Positions 18,376 to 29,100 of a DNA stretch of 64,000 bases are shown in pieces. A program made the position numbers and the translations under genes. Numbering within the stretch: the first letter of the stretch is position 1; the number at the start of each line of letters is the position of its first letter. The stretch comes from Orlajensenia flava (GTDB taxonomy: Bacteria > Actinomycetota > Actinomycetes > Actinomycetales > Microbacteriaceae). The stretch is from the NCBI RefSeq assembly GCF_004801905.1, contig NZ_SSSN01000003.1, positions 372,001 to 436,000 on the forward strand, written 5' to 3'. The notes below the pieces were generated by a model. The model was not told the DNA's origin and ran no database searches. It saw nothing but the letters and a program-made list of their open reading frames with translations.

Positions 18376-20223
18376 CTACTTCTTAGCCTTCTCCGTGTCA
18401 CCCGAGAGCGCGGCGATGAACGCCTCCTGGGGAACCTCGACGCGACCGACCATCTTCATGCGCTTCTTGCCCTCCTTCTGCTTCTCGAGCAGCTTGCGCT
18501 TGCGGGTGATGTCACCGCCGTAGCACTTGGCGAGGACGTCCTTGCGCATGGCACGGATCGACTCCCGCGCGATGATGCGCGCACCGATCGCCGCCTGGAC
18601 GGGGACCTCGAACTGCTGGCGCGGGATGAGCTCGCGGAGGCGGCCGGTCATGAGGACGCCGTACGCGTAGGCCTTGTCGCGGTGCACGATCGCGCTGAAC
18701 GCGTCGACCTGCTCCCCCTGCAACAGGATGTCCACCTTCACCAGGTCGGCCTCCTGCTCGCCAGCGGGTTCGTAGTCGAGCGAGGCGTAGCCGGCCGTCT
18801 TCGACTTCAGGTTGTCGAAGAAGTCGAACACGATCTCGCCGAGTGGCATCGTGTAGCGGATCTCCACGCGATCCTCACCCAGGTAGTCCATGCCGAGCAA
18901 CGTGCCCCGGCGCCCCTGGCACAGTTCCATGATCACGCCGACGTAGTCCTTGGGTGCGAGGATCGCCGCCTTCACGACCGGCTCGGTGACCGAGACGATC
19001 TTGCCGGTCGGGAACTCGCTCGGGTTGGTGACGGTGACGACCTTCCGGTCCTCTCCCTTCACCTGGTAGATGACGGATGGCGCGGTCGTGATGAGGTCGA
19101 GGCCGAACTCGCGCTGCAGGCGTTCGGTGACGATCTCCAGGTGGAGCAGGCCGAGGAACCCGCATCGGAAGCCGAAGCCGAGCGCGACGGAGGTCTCGGG
19201 CTCGTAGACGAGCGCCGCGTCGGACAGCTTGAGCTTGTCGAGAGCCTCGCGGAGCTCGGGGTAGTCGCTGCCGTCGATCGGGTAGAGGCCGGAGAAGACC
19301 ATCGGCAGCGGCTCGGTGTAGCCCGGCAACGCCTCGGTGGCGGGCTTGGCCGCCGTCGTGACGGTGTCGCCCACCTTCGACTGGCGGACATCCTTCACCC
19401 CGGTGATGAGGTAGCCGACCTCGCCGACGCCGAGCCCCTTCGCCGGGGTCGGTTCGGGCGCGCTGACGCCGATCTCGAGGATCTCGTGCGTCGCCTTCGT
19501 CGACATCATCTGGATGCGCTCGCGCGGCTTAAGGGAGCCGTCGATCATGCGCACGTAGGTGACGACTCCGCGGTAGGAGTCGTACACCGAGTCGAAGATC
19601 ATCGCGCGAGCCGGAGCATCCGGTCGGCCCTGCGGAGCCGGGATGAGCCGCGTGACGTGGTCGAGGAGGTCCTCGACGCCCATGCCGGTCTTGCCCGACA
19701 CGCGCAGCACGTCATCGGGCGAACCGCCGATGAGGCTGGCGAGCTCGTTCGCGTACTTGTCGGGATCGGCGGCGGGAAGGTCGATCTTGTTGAGGACCGG
19801 GATGATGGTGAGGTCGTTCTCGAGCGCGAGGTAGAGGTTGGCGAGGGTCTGCGCCTCGATGCCCTGTGCTGCATCGACGAGCAGGATCGCACCCTCACAC
19901 GCCGCCAGCGATCTGGACACCTCGTAGGTGAAGTCGACGTGGCCGGGGGTGTCGATCATGTTGAGCGCGTAGGTCTGACCGTCGAGTTGCCAGGGCATGC
20001 GCACGGCCTGACTCTTGATGGTGATGCCGCGCTCGCGCTCGATGTCCATGCGATCGAGGTACTGGGCGCGCATGTCGCGGTCGCTGACTACTCCGGTCAT
20101 CTGCAGCATGCGGTCGGCCAGGGTCGATTTGCCGTGGTCGATGTGGGCGATGATGCAGAAGTTGCGGATGAGGGCCGGATCGGTCGCGGCGGGCTCGAGA
20201 GGCTTCAGGGCTCGTGGTGACAT
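18376..20223 (-). CDS. lepA: Elongation factor 4 (LepA)
   Basis: 615-aa ribosome-associated GTPase. G1 [15 protein letters not shown] near residues 27–41, G3 DTPGHVDF, G4 NKID, then EF-G-like domains and the LepA-specific C-terminal domain (…GYASLDYE…, …[20 protein letters not shown]…). Ends in a Lys-rich tail. Divergent from rpsT, with about 240 bases of shared upstream DNA. Confidence 0.98.
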   Translation of the reverse strand: MSPRALKPLEPAATDPALIRNFCIIAHIDHGKSTLADRMLQMTGVVSDRDMRAQYLDRMDIERERGITIKSQAVRMPWQLDGQTYALNMIDTPGHVDFTYEVSRSLAACEGAILLVDAAQGIEAQTLANLYLALENDLTIIPVLNKIDLPAADPDKYANELASLIGGSPDDVLRVSGKTGMGVEDLLDHVTRLIPAPQGRPDAPARAMIFDSVYDSYRGVVTYVRMIDGSLKPRERIQMMSTKATHEILEIGVSAPEPTPAKGLGVGEVGYLITGVKDVRQSKVGDTVTTAAKPATEALPGYTEPLPMVFSGLYPIDGSDYPELREALDKLKLSDAALVYEPETSVALGFGFRCGFLGLLHLEIVTERLQREFGLDLITTAPSVIYQVKGEDRKVVTVTNPSEFPTGKIVSVTEPVVKAAILAPKDYVGVIMELCQGRRGTLLGMDYLGEDRVEIRYTMPLGEIVFDFFDNLKSKTAGYASLDYEPAGEQEADLVKVDILLQGEQVDAFSAIVHRDKAYAYGVLMTGRLRELIPRQQFEVPVQAAIGARIIARESIRAMRKDVLAKCYGGDITRKRKLLEKQKEGKKRMKMVGRVEVPQEAFIAALSGDTEKAKK

Positions 20224-20237
20224 CGTGCAACGATTCT

Positions 20238-20253
20238 CCCACGCTCACGTGGG
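20238..20253. promoter_or_regulatory. Small dyad before lepA
   Basis: Perfect inverted repeat CCCACG-CTCA-CGTGGG, 15–30 bases ahead of the lepA start. It could form a hairpin in the lepA 5' leader or serve as a protein site. No function is assigned. Confidence 0.3.
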
Positions 20254-20324
20254 CGAGAACTCCGCATCGGGTCGTGCGGTTCCCGGATGGGTCCACGAGG
20301 GCGACGGATGTCCGAGCCGGTCGA

Positions 20325-20354
20325 TTGTCGCTCGCGACCGCTGGCTGGTAAGCT
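20325..20354 (+). promoter_or_regulatory. Candidate rpsT promoter
   Basis: TTGTCG (20325–20330), 18-base spacer, TAAGCT (20349–20354). Gives a leader of about 105 bases before the rpsT GTG, a length that would allow autoregulation by S20. Prediction only. Confidence 0.5.
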
Positions 20355-20465
20355 CTCCAGTTGGCTTGCGTGTGGGTCCCACCTCACACGAATTCGCCAC
20401 TGAGCGCCCCTCTACCGCTCCGGTGGCAATCATCCGAGATCCACACCAAAACGAAAGAACTCAAC

Positions 20466-20726
20466 GTGGCAAACATCAAGTCGCAGATCAAGCGCATCGG
20501 CACCAACAAGAAGGCGCAGGAGCGCAACAAAGCCGTCAAGAGCCAGCTCAAGACCGCCCTCCGCGCCACGCGCACCGCCGTCACCGCCGGCGACAAGGAC
20601 GCAGCGAACGCCGCGCTCAAGACGGCTTCGAAGAAGCTCGACAAGGCCGTGAGCAAGGGCGTCATCCACAAGAACCAGGCCGCGAACCGCAAGTCGGCCA
20701 TCGCCAAGCAGGTCGCAGCGCTCTAG
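20466..20726 (+). CDS. rpsT: 30S ribosomal protein S20
   Basis: 86-aa, very basic 16S rRNA-binding protein ([22 protein letters not shown] …). GTG start at 20466 fixed by alignment with the family N-terminus; upstream ACGAAAGAACTC is a weak ribosome site. Monocistronic: own promoter region and a terminator directly after. Divergent from lepA, a common actinobacterial arrangement. Confidence 0.98.
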   Translation: MANIKSQIKRIGTNKKAQERNKAVKSQLKTALRATRTAVTAGDKDAANAALKTASKKLDKAVSKGVIHKNQAANRKSAIAKQVAAL

Positions 20727-20745
20727 ATCGCGCGTCCTGTTCGAC

Positions 20746-20777
20746 AGGCCCCATCGGCTCCAGCCGGCGGGGCCTTC
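20746..20777 (+). terminator. rpsT terminator
   Basis: Hairpin AGGCCCC (20746–20752) with GGGGCCT (20769–20775), extended by an inner CGGCT/AGCCG stem and followed by TTCGTC. Begins 20 bases after the rpsT stop. Confidence 0.8.
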
Positions 20778-20849
20778 GTCGTCCCACCACTGGACACGAA
20801 CTCACCGATCGGGCTGTCCGCACGCCCTCCCGCGGACGCGTCCGGCTGG

Positions 20850-21872
20850 TCAGCGACCGCGGCCTGCGACCACGCCGATCATCCGTTCGAGGGCGAACAC
20901 CGGGTCGCGCTCGGCTCCCTTGACCGCGGCATCGGTCTCCGCGAGCGTCGAGATGGCCTGAGCCAGACCCGATTCCGTCCAACCGGCGAGGTCCCGTTGG
21001 GCTCGCTCGACCTGCCACGGCGCGAGGCCGAGGCGTGACGCCAGTTGCGCCGATCCTCCGCGGGAGCCGAACAGTTTCGCCATCGTCCGCAGTTTGCTCG
21101 CGAAGGCGGCCACGATGGGGACGGGGTCCTCCCCCGATGAGATGGCATGGCGCAGGGTGACGAGAGCCTCGCCATAGCGTCCGGCGATGGCGGCGTCCGC
21201 CACCTTGAAGGCGTTCACCTCGACCCGCCCGCCGTAATAGCGTTCGACGGTCGCCTCGGTGATCTCGGCCGCCGCGTCGCTCATCAGTTGACGGCAGGCG
21301 GCGGAGAGCTCGGCGATGTCGTCGGAGAATGCCGCGACCAGAGCCCTCAGCGCGCCGGACGAGACGCGGCGTCCCTCCGAGCGGAACTCCGCTGCCGCGA
21401 AGTCGTACTTGTCCGCATCGCGCTTGATCTCGGCGCAGACCACTTCCACTCCACCACCGGCGCCCGCTCGAATCGCGTCGAGCAACTTCTTGCCGCGCAC
21501 GCCACCCCCGTGGCGCAAAACGAGCGTGGTGTCGTCGGCCGGCGCGTCCAGGTAGGCGATGGTCTCGGCGATGAACGCGTCGGTGCACTTCTCGACGGCG
21601 CTCACACGGATCAGGCGCGGCTCGGCGAACAGGGAGGGGCTCGCGAGCGTGAGCAGCTCGCCGGGTGCGTAGGCGTCCGCAGCGATGTCGACCACCTCGA
21701 GGCTCGGGTCCTCCGCCTTGAGGGTGTCGCGGAGATCACGGATCGCCCGCTCCGCCAGGAACGTCTCCGTGCCGGACACCAGCACTACCGGCGCCGGTCG
21801 AGCGGAGTTCCAGCTCAGTTGCGGGATGGCGGACGCGCGGGCCCTGGCAGGGGCTGCGGAACGGGCTGCCAC
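20850..21872 (-). CDS. holA: DNA polymerase III delta subunit HolA
   Basis: 340-aa clamp-loader subunit that opens the beta sliding clamp. N-terminal VVLVSGTETFLAERAIRDL and LIRVSAVEKC, central ALRALVAAFSDDIAELSAAC and the C-terminal collar helices (LGLAPWQVERAQRDLAGW) fit the family. GTG start at 21872 has AGAGGA 5 bases upstream. Follows comEC in the conserved comEA–comEC–holA order, with a 44-base gap. Confidence 0.94.
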   Translation of the reverse strand: MAARSAAPARARASAIPQLSWNSARPAPVVLVSGTETFLAERAIRDLRDTLKAEDPSLEVVDIAADAYAPGELLTLASPSLFAEPRLIRVSAVEKCTDAFIAETIAYLDAPADDTTLVLRHGGGVRGKKLLDAIRAGAGGGVEVVCAEIKRDADKYDFAAAEFRSEGRRVSSGALRALVAAFSDDIAELSAACRQLMSDAAAEITEATVERYYGGRVEVNAFKVADAAIAGRYGEALVTLRHAISSGEDPVPIVAAFASKLRTMAKLFGSRGGSAQLASRLGLAPWQVERAQRDLAGWTESGLAQAISTLAETDAAVKGAERDPVFALERMIGVVAGRGR

Positions 21873-21916
21873 GCGAATCCTCTCGGTCGACGCACCACGA
21901 TCTGTGCGATGTCAGC

Positions 21917-24301
21917 CTAGCCGGGGCCGCCGACGGGAACGGGCGCGTCCGCCCGCCGCTCCGACCAGGTGCGCAGGGTGCCATCCGGCCCCGGTGCGAT
22001 GAGGATCATCCCCTGCAGGTCGGTGCGCAGAGCGTCGGTGCCGGTGCGCACGAGGATGCCGAGCAGCTTCGCGGTGGGATGGCCGTAGCCGTTGTCGACG
22101 CCAACCGAGATGAGGCCGACGCGAGCGCGCAGACGGCGGTACAGCTCCTCGCTCTGGTCCGCAGAGCCGTGGTGGGCGACCTTCACCACATCGACGGGCG
22201 TCGGCCGCGCGGCGGCCATCATCGCGTTCTGCGAGTCCTCGCCGAGGTCGCCGAGGAAGATCGAGCGGACCCCTCGGCCCGAGAACGTCACGGTGACGCT
22301 GCCGTCATTGCCCGACATCATGTCGCGCGCCCGCGCCTCGGGCCAGATCACTCCCCAGTCGAGTTCACCGAGGCGTCCGGACATCCCGGCGACACCGCGG
22401 ACCACTCGCGCACCGCCGGCCGAGAGCTTGGCGGGAATGCGGGTGTCGGCATCCCGACCCGGCAGCCCCACGATCGCCTGGTCGACCCGCCCGACGACCG
22501 CGTCTACCCCGCCGACGTGGTCGAGGTCGTAATGCGTCAGGACGAGCAGGTCGATGCGACGCACGCCCAGCTCGTCGAGGCAGTGAGCGAGCGGCTTGGG
22601 ATCCGGACCCACGTCGACGAGAGCATGGCGGTCTCCGTCCTGCACGAGCACCGCGTCGCCCTGCCCGATGTCGCAGGCGGCGAACATCCAGTCGGACGGT
22701 CTCGTGAGCAGGCGGGAGACGGATGCGCCAGCCAGCGATCCGCCATACGCACCCGCGATGAGCAGTAGCACCATGGTGGCGGCTGCGGGTCGCCGAACGC
22801 CGTCGGCACGACCCCGGATGACGAGCCAGAGCGCGAGCCCGACGACGACGGCGGTGATGACGACGCCTGCCGCTCCGCCGATCCACGGCAGCCGACCGAA
22901 TGGCAGGCCATCCACCGTCCGAGCGACCTGGGCGATCCACGCGGCCGGTACCCAGGCGAGCCATGCGATTCCGGCTCCAGCACCCGGCAGCACCGGAATG
23001 ACGAGGCAGGAGGCCAGGCCGAGGATGGTCGCCAGCGGTGCGGCAGGCTCAGCGAGCATGTTGGCGGCGATACCGGAGAGCGGCAGCGTGGGGTCGAGCA
23101 GCACCAGGATGGGCTGGCAGGCGACCTGGGCCGCCAGCGGGATCGCCACCGCCAAGGCGAGGGCGCGTGGCATCCAGCGGGCGAGGAGCGCCGCGAGCGG
23201 AGGCGCGAAGACGAGCAGTCCGAAGGTGGCCAGGGCGGAGAGCACGAAGCCGACGTCGCGTGCGAGCCATGGATCGACGGCGAGGATGAGGATGACGGCC
23301 ACCGCCAACGCGGCGATGCCGCCGACCACGCGTCCCGAGACGAAGGCGAACAACACGAGGGACGCCATGACGGCCGCACGCACCACGCTCGGCTCCGGGG
23401 TGACAAGCACAACGAAGCCGCCAAGCGCTACGAGGGCGCACACGACGCGCAACCAGCGGGGCGCGCCGAGCGCACCGGCGATGAGCGCCACCAGCGCGAC
23501 CACGACGGCGCAATTGGCCCCGGAGACGGCGGTCAGATGGCTGAGGGCGCTGTGCTTCATGGCCGTGTCCAGCTCGTCCGTCACCGAGCTCGTATCGCCG
23601 ATCGCGAGGCCCGGCAGCAGGTCTCCGCCGTCGCCGGGCAACCGGGCTGCCACGTCGTGAAGCCCCGATCGCAGCTTCTCCGCCCACCCCAGGATCATGG
23701 TTGGCTCGGCGACGACCTTCAGCGTGTCGTCGGCGAAGAACAGGAAGGCGGCGTCCTCGCCGGGTGAGGTGCGTTGGATCGTTCCCGAACAGCGGATGGT
23801 GGAGCCGATCACCGGCGCCTTCCCGCTGACCGCGCCGAACGCGACGACGGGAACGGACAGGCCGCCCGGCGACGCGCCACCGTCCGAGGAGACGGCTGCC
23901 ACGAGGGTGCCCGGGAATCGGACCCGGTGTCCTGCGCCGAACGGTGCGCTGCGGGCCGCGGTCACGTGACCGTCCACGACCAGCTCGACATCCATGCTCA
24001 CCGAGTCCCCGGAGGCACGTTCGAGCGAGGCCGGTGACCGAAGCGGTTCGCCGACCGCGACACCGGCGCCCACGACCGCGGAGGCGGCCGCCAGGAGGGC
24101 GAGCAGCGCAACCGCTCGCGCCGGCGAGGGCCGCCAACCGCGCGACGCAGCCAGCCAGGTCGCCGCGATGGCTGCGCACGCGACGACGGCTGCCACGACG
24201 GTGCTCGCGGCAGCGGCATCCGGGACCCCGATGAGCACGGCCGCCACCGCCCACGCACCCATTGCCGGGACGAGCAGCGAAAGCGGTGGATGCGCCCTCA
24301 C
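21917..24301 (-). CDS. comEC: ComEC/Rec2 DNA-uptake channel
   Basis: 794-aa polytopic membrane protein. An N-terminal membrane stretch and an OB-like extracellular region precede the Competence domain (…HSALSHLTAVSGANCAVVVAL…) and a C-terminal metallo-beta-lactamase domain with the motifs LVLTHYDLDHVGG and KVAHHGSADQ. In other bacteria it forms the inner-membrane channel for single-stranded DNA in natural transformation. Overlaps comEA by 4 bases (ATGA). Competence has not been shown for most relatives, so the cellular use is uncertain. Confidence 0.93.
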   Translation of the reverse strand: MRAHPPLSLLVPAMGAWAVAAVLIGVPDAAAASTVVAAVVACAAIAATWLAASRGWRPSPARAVALLALLAAASAVVGAGVAVGEPLRSPASLERASGDSVSMDVELVVDGHVTAARSAPFGAGHRVRFPGTLVAAVSSDGGASPGGLSVPVVAFGAVSGKAPVIGSTIRCSGTIQRTSPGEDAAFLFFADDTLKVVAEPTMILGWAEKLRSGLHDVAARLPGDGGDLLPGLAIGDTSSVTDELDTAMKHSALSHLTAVSGANCAVVVALVALIAGALGAPRWLRVVCALVALGGFVVLVTPEPSVVRAAVMASLVLFAFVSGRVVGGIAALAVAVILILAVDPWLARDVGFVLSALATFGLLVFAPPLAALLARWMPRALALAVAIPLAAQVACQPILVLLDPTLPLSGIAANMLAEPAAPLATILGLASCLVIPVLPGAGAGIAWLAWVPAAWIAQVARTVDGLPFGRLPWIGGAAGVVITAVVVGLALWLVIRGRADGVRRPAAATMVLLLIAGAYGGSLAGASVSRLLTRPSDWMFAACDIGQGDAVLVQDGDRHALVDVGPDPKPLAHCLDELGVRRIDLLVLTHYDLDHVGGVDAVVGRVDQAIVGLPGRDADTRIPAKLSAGGARVVRGVAGMSGRLGELDWGVIWPEARARDMMSGNDGSVTVTFSGRGVRSIFLGDLGEDSQNAMMAAARPTPVDVVKVAHHGSADQSEELYRRLRARVGLISVGVDNGYGHPTAKLLGILVRTGTDALRTDLQGMILIAPGPDGTLRTWSERRADAPVPVGGPG

Positions 24302-24969
24302 ACCCGCACCAGCTCGCGCAGCCCGTCGAACGTCTTGTCGCCGATGCCCGAGACCTGTCTCAGGTCGTCGACACTCGAGAAGCGCCCGTGGGCGACGCGC
24401 CAGTCTAGGATGCGTTGCGCGAGAGCCGGACCGATGCGCGGGAGGGTGTCGAGGTCGGCGACGGTCGCCGTGTTGAGGTCGACGAGCCCACCGTGCATGC
24501 CACCCGCGGCCTCCGGCTGCCCGTCCACGGCCGGCGGTGGCACCTCGCCGACGGCCGGGACGACGAGTTGCTCCCCGTCGGAGAGGACGCGCGCGAGGTT
24601 GACTCCGGCCGGGTCTGCCGCTGGATCCAGACCGCCCGCCGCCGCGATCGCGTCCATCACCCGGGCGTCACCGCTCAGGCGGTAGAGGCCCGGATGGGCG
24701 ACCGCACCGAGGACGTGCACCAGGATGACGGTGTCGGCGCTTCCGGCCGGACTCCCACCCGCTGCCGCATCCGTCGATCGCAGGTCCGTCGGCAGCTCGC
24801 TCGCCCGTACGACGGCGGAAGATCCGCCCGCGCCGAGGAGCGCCATCGCGACGGCCGCCACCAAGGCCGCCAGGACGAGTGCTGTGACGCCTCCCACGAG
24901 CAGTCGAACCCGCGGACGCGAGCGAGCAGCGGGTTCGAGACCGCTCAGTCCCTCGCTCTCGGCATCCAC
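24298..24969 (-). CDS. comEA: ComEA-like DNA-binding protein
   Basis: 223 aa. One membrane anchor (VRLLVGGVTALVLAALVAAVAMALL, roughly residues 23–47), a SLBB domain (VHVLGAVAHPGLYRLSGDAR) and a C-terminal helix-hairpin-helix pair (VDLNTATVADLDTLPRIGPA… DLRQVSGIGDKTFDGLRELV) that binds DNA without sequence specificity. GTG start at 24969 lies 6 bases after TAGCGT (24976–24981), a leaderless-type start for the comEA–comEC–holA run. Confidence 0.93.
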   Translation of the reverse strand: MDAESEGLSGLEPAARSRPRVRLLVGGVTALVLAALVAAVAMALLGAGGSSAVVRASELPTDLRSTDAAAGGSPAGSADTVILVHVLGAVAHPGLYRLSGDARVMDAIAAAGGLDPAADPAGVNLARVLSDGEQLVVPAVGEVPPPAVDGQPEAAGGMHGGLVDLNTATVADLDTLPRIGPALAQRILDWRVAHGRFSSVDDLRQVSGIGDKTFDGLRELVRV

Positions 24970-25000
24970 TCGAGCACGCTACGGCCCCACCGGTCGGCCA

Positions 25001-25032
25001 CCTCCGTGCCCGGTGGGATCCGGTCACGGAGG
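25001..25032 (-). terminator. leuS terminator
   Basis: CCTCCGTG/CACGGAGG 8-bp stem with an inner CCGG/CCGG stem, located 63 bases after the leuS stop and before the comEA promoter. No U-tract. Confidence 0.6.
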
Positions 25033-25094
25033 CGGAAAGGGTGCCCTTGGGGAGGAGCCGGGCGTCAGCGGGCGAGGCCGCGGCAGCGGAATCC

Positions 25095-27668
25095 TCAGCC
25101 GCGCGTGGAGATCGACACGATGCGAGGAGCACGCACCACGACGTTGACGATCCCTCGATCGCCTACCGCACGCTGAACGGCGGCCGAGGCCCGAGCCAGA
25201 TCTTCGAGCTGATCAGCGGCGATCGTCGGCGAGATCTCCAGTCGATCGCGCACCTTGCCGTCCACCTGCACGACCGCGACGACGGTCTCCTCGATCAGAA
25301 GCGTCGAGTCGGCCTTCCGCCACTGAGCGAGAGCCACCGACGGCGGGTAGCCGAGGCGAGCCCACATGTCCTCCGCGGTGTACGGCGCGAACAGGTTGAG
25401 CGCCATCGCCGTGACCTCCGCGGCCTCCCGGACCGCCGCATCCGCTGGGCCGGGGCCGGAATCGATGGCCTTGCGCGTAGCGTTGACCAGCTCCATCAGC
25501 CGGGCGACGACGACGTTGAACTTGAACGCCTCGATGAGTCCCGGCGCGTCCGCGAGGAACCGGTGGGTGACCCGGCGGAGGGCGGGATCTCCCGTCTTCC
25601 ACTGGACGTCCGGGCTCGACGTCACGTCCTTCGCGACGCGCCAGGCACGCGCGAGGAACTTGGCCGAGCCGACCGGGGAGACATCCGCCCAGTCGATGTC
25701 GTCCTCGGGAGGGCCGGCGAAGGCCATCGTCAACCGAACCGCGTCGACGCCGTGCTGCTCGAGCTGGTCGGAGAGCCGGACGAGGTTGCCCTTCGACTTC
25801 GACATTGCCGATCCGTCCATCTGCACCATGCCCTGGTTCAGCAGGGCGGTGAACGGTTCGGTGAAGCTCAGGTAGCCGAGGTCGAAAAGCACCTTGGTGA
25901 TGAAGCGGGCGTAGAGCAGGTGCAGGATGGCGTGCGTGACACCGCCGACGTACTGGTCGACGGGCGCCCACTTCTCGGCCTCGCGTGGATCGAACGCCTT
26001 CTCGTCGTCGTTCGGGTTCAGGAACCGCAGCCAGTACCAGGAGCTGTCGACGAAAGTGTCCATCGTGTCGGCGTCGCGGCGCGCCGGAGAACCGTCCACC
26101 GGGTTGGGCACGTTCACCCAGGCATCTGCGGCACCGAGCGGCGAGGTCCCCTTGGGCTTCAGGTCGAGACCTGCTGCGTCGGGGAGCAGGACGGGCAGCT
26201 GGTCCTCCGGCACCGGGTGCTCCGTGCCGTCAGCGCCGTGGATGATCGGGATGGGCGTACCCCAGTAGCGCTGACGCGAGATGAGCCAGTCGCGCAGGCG
26301 ATAATTGCGCGCCGCGCGGCCGCGTCCATCAGCCTCGAGCAGCTCGACGACCTTCTTGATGGCGTTGGCTTTGGACAGCCCGTCGAGTGGACCGGAGTTC
26401 ATCAGGCGGCCCTCACCGGCAAGGGCGACGCCCGTGCGCGCTGGGTCGAGCGGGTCCGGCTCGTCGGGCAGGATCGGGTCGCCGTTCTCGTCGAGGCCGA
26501 TGACGGGGATGACGCCGGTCACCGGTGCGTTCACGTCGACGACCACGCGGATGGGCAGGTCGAAGGCGCGCGCGAAGTCGAGGTCGCGCTGATCGTGGGC
26601 GGGAACGGCCATGACCGCGCCGTGCCCGTAGTCGGCGAGCACGTAGTCCGCCGCCCACACCGGCATCCGCTCCCCCGTCACCGGGTTGATGGCGACGCGG
26701 CCGAGGTCGATCCCCGTCTTCGGGCGATCGGTGCTCTGGCGCTCCATCTCGGTCGACTTCTGCACCTCGGCGAGGTAGTCCGCGAAACGCTCCTGCACGG
26801 CATCTGTCGACCCGGCTGCCAGCTCGGCGGCCAGGTCGGAATCGGGCGCAACCACCATGAAGGTGGCGCCCCACAGAGTGTCGGGTCGGGTCGTGAAGAC
26901 GGTGACGCGCTCGTCACGGCCCTCGATCTCGAACTCGACGTCGGCGCCGATCGAGCGACCGATCCAGTTGCGCTGCATGCTCAGCACCTTGGACGGCCAT
27001 CGCCCCTCGAGCTGGTTGAGGTCGTCGAGCAGCCGGTCGGCGTAGTCGGTGATGCGCAGGTACCACTGCGTCAGCTTCTTCTTGACGACGACGGCGCCGC
27101 TGCGCTCGGAGGTGCCGTCGGGCAGCACCTGCTCATTGGCCAGCACGGTCTGGTCGACCGGGTCCCAGTTGACCCAGCTGTCCTTGCGGTAGGCCAACCC
27201 CTTCTTGTACATCTGCAGGAACAGCCACTGGTTCCACTTGTAGTACTCGGGATCGCTGGTGTGCAGCTCGCGATCCCAGTCGAAGGACGCCGCGTAGAGC
27301 TTCATGCTGCGCTTCTGCTGGTCGATGTTGTCGTAGGTCCAGCCGCGCGGGTCGATGCCGCGCTTGATGGCCGCATTCTCGGCGGGCAGGCCGAAGGAGT
27401 CCCAGCCGATCGGGTGCATCACGTTGAAGCCCTGCTGGCGCCAGTACCGCGCGATCACGTCGCCGAGCGCGTAAGCCTCCGCGTGGCCCATGTGCAGGTC
27501 GCCAGAGGGGTACGGGAACATGTCGAGGATGTACTTCCGCGGGCGCTTGTCGGCCGGATCGCCCGACCGGAAGGGCCGGAGTTCCTCCCAGACGGGCTGC
27601 CACTTGCGCTGGATGGCTGCGAAGTCGTAGACCTCGTCGCTGCTCGCGGTGTCGTGCTCGTGTGCCAC
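25095..27668 (-). CDS. leuS: Leucyl-tRNA synthetase
   Basis: 857-aa class I aminoacyl-tRNA synthetase. HIGH-type motif HMGH in [16 protein letters not shown]1 editing domain (…LWGATFMVV…), KMSKS-type motif AMSKSKGN and a C-terminal tRNA-binding domain ending with [17 protein letters not shown]. The GTG at 27668 ([12 protein letters not shown]) begins the conserved product. No T-box or leader peptide was found in the 87 bases upstream. Confidence 0.98.
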   Translation of the reverse strand: MAHEHDTASSDEVYDFAAIQRKWQPVWEELRPFRSGDPADKRPRKYILDMFPYPSGDLHMGHAEAYALGDVIARYWRQQGFNVMHPIGWDSFGLPAENAAIKRGIDPRGWTYDNIDQQKRSMKLYAASFDWDRELHTSDPEYYKWNQWLFLQMYKKGLAYRKDSWVNWDPVDQTVLANEQVLPDGTSERSGAVVVKKKLTQWYLRITDYADRLLDDLNQLEGRWPSKVLSMQRNWIGRSIGADVEFEIEGRDERVTVFTTRPDTLWGATFMVVAPDSDLAAELAAGSTDAVQERFADYLAEVQKSTEMERQSTDRPKTGIDLGRVAINPVTGERMPVWAADYVLADYGHGAVMAVPAHDQRDLDFARAFDLPIRVVVDVNAPVTGVIPVIGLDENGDPILPDEPDPLDPARTGVALAGEGRLMNSGPLDGLSKANAIKKVVELLEADGRGRAARNYRLRDWLISRQRYWGTPIPIIHGADGTEHPVPEDQLPVLLPDAAGLDLKPKGTSPLGAADAWVNVPNPVDGSPARRDADTMDTFVDSSWYWLRFLNPNDDEKAFDPREAEKWAPVDQYVGGVTHAILHLLYARFITKVLFDLGYLSFTEPFTALLNQGMVQMDGSAMSKSKGNLVRLSDQLEQHGVDAVRLTMAFAGPPEDDIDWADVSPVGSAKFLARAWRVAKDVTSSPDVQWKTGDPALRRVTHRFLADAPGLIEAFKFNVVVARLMELVNATRKAIDSGPGPADAAVREAAEVTAMALNLFAPYTAEDMWARLGYPPSVALAQWRKADSTLLIEETVVAVVQVDGKVRDRLEISPTIAADQLEDLARASAAVQRAVGDRGIVNVVVRAPRIVSISTRG

Positions 27669-27755
27669 GTGACTCTCAATCGTGCGGGTGTGATGACGGG
27701 AGCTGCGTTGCTCGGTCGGGCAGCCGGAAACACGGCCGTAACCCGAGCATCAAGC

Positions 27756-29087
27756 TTAGTGAACGGATGCGCCGAGCGCGGCGAGCAGGGCGGCCGCCTT
27801 GATGCGGGTCTCCTCGACCTCGTCGACGGGCACGGAGAGGGCGGTGATGCCGCCGCCCGTTCCGATGGTCGCGCCGGTATCCGTCAGCACGATCGACCGG
27901 ATGACCATGGCCAGGTCGACCGAGCCATCGAGCGCCAGGTAGCCGAAGGCGCCGGAGTAGATGCCGCGCGGGCCGGCCTCGAGCTCGGCGAGGATCCGCA
28001 TCGCGCTGATCTTGGGTGCGCCTGTCATCGACCCGGCGGGGAAGCACACTTCGATCGCCTCGATCGGCCCGACACCGGGAGCGAGCCTCGCCTCGACGGT
28101 GGACACGAGTTGATGCACCTGGGCGTAGCTCTCGACGGCGAGCAGGCTCGAGACGCTGACCGAGCCGAGTTCGGCGACGCGCCCGAGGTCGTTGCGCATC
28201 AGGTCGACGATCATGAGGTTCTCGGCCTGCTCCTTGTCGCTGGCCTCGAGCTCCGAGCGCAGTTCGAGGTCGCGCGCGAGCGTCGCCCCACGCGGACGGG
28301 TGCCCTTGATGGGCTTCGTCATCACGTGCCGGTCGGATCCGATGCGGAGGAACTGCTCGGGCGAGCTCGAGAGCAGCGCGACGCCGTCCGTCGTGAGGAG
28401 TCCGCCGTGGTGGGTCGGACTCGCCTGCCGCAAGCGGAGGTAGGTCGAGAGCGGGTCGAACGTGCCATCCACGGTGATCGTGTTGGTGAGGCAGAGCTGG
28501 TAGGCGTCGCCGCGCGCGATGGCGTCCTGGCACCGGCGCACCAGAGTCTCGTAGACGTCGGGCGGATGGCGCCAGCGCACGGCGGATGACGGCACGGCCG
28601 CGGGTTGCGGTCGGGGTGCGACCGGTCCGGAGCGCTGCAGCTGCTCGAGGGTCGCTCGCACCCAGCTGTCGAAGCCGGGGTCGTCGTCCAGCCCGACGAG
28701 CTCCACGGTGCCGCTGCCGTGGTCGAAGCCGATCACCCGCTCGCTGCGGAGGAGCGTGATCGTCGAGCTCTCCGCGGCAGGCAACGGGACCCCGGTCGTC
28801 AGGGTGCCGAGTTCGTAGCCGAACCAGCCCACCCAGCCGAGCGGCGCGCCACCGAGGTCGGGGACGGGTGGGCGAGCCAGCTCATGCCGGAGTTCGTCGA
28901 GCAGCCCTCGAGACGCGGCCGGGCCGGTCGCCGACAGTACGCGCTCGCCGGCTCCCATCCAGCTGCGGCCGGACTCCGCGTCGCGACCACCGTCGAGCCA
29001 GAACGTCGGCGTCGATGAGCCGAAGACCGACGTGAAAGCACTAGCCGGGTCGACCCATCCGTCGACGGCGACGCGACGAACGGGCAT
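27756..29087 (-). CDS. pabB: Aminodeoxychorismate synthase component I (PabB)
   Basis: 443-aa chorismate-binding enzyme making 4-amino-4-deoxychorismate for folate synthesis. Motifs DAYQLCLTN, TKPIKGTRPRGAT, VDLMRNDLGRVA and CFPAGSMTGAPK are intact. Assigned PabB rather than anthranilate synthase because TKPIKGT carries the Lys typical of PabB and no trp genes are adjacent; the glutaminase partner PabA is not in the window. ATG at 29087 lies 6 bases after TACGCT (29094–29099), so the longer ORF to 29228 is not used. Confidence 0.88.
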   Translation of the reverse strand: MPVRRVAVDGWVDPASAFTSVFGSSTPTFWLDGGRDAESGRSWMGAGERVLSATGPAASRGLLDELRHELARPPVPDLGGAPLGWVGWFGYELGTLTTGVPLPAAESSTITLLRSERVIGFDHGSGTVELVGLDDDPGFDSWVRATLEQLQRSGPVAPRPQPAAVPSSAVRWRHPPDVYETLVRRCQDAIARGDAYQLCLTNTITVDGTFDPLSTYLRLRQASPTHHGGLLTTDGVALLSSSPEQFLRIGSDRHVMTKPIKGTRPRGATLARDLELRSELEASDKEQAENLMIVDLMRNDLGRVAELGSVSVSSLLAVESYAQVHQLVSTVEARLAPGVGPIEAIEVCFPAGSMTGAPKISAMRILAELEAGPRGIYSGAFGYLALDGSVDLAMVIRSIVLTDTGATIGTGGGITALSVPVDEVEETRIKAAALLAALGASVH

Positions 29088-29100
29088 CCCCCCAGCGTAC

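Noticed and set aside
27669-27755. T-box or leader peptide ahead of leuS
   Set aside because: Only 87 bases, with no specifier loop, T-box sequence or leucine-rich short ORF.
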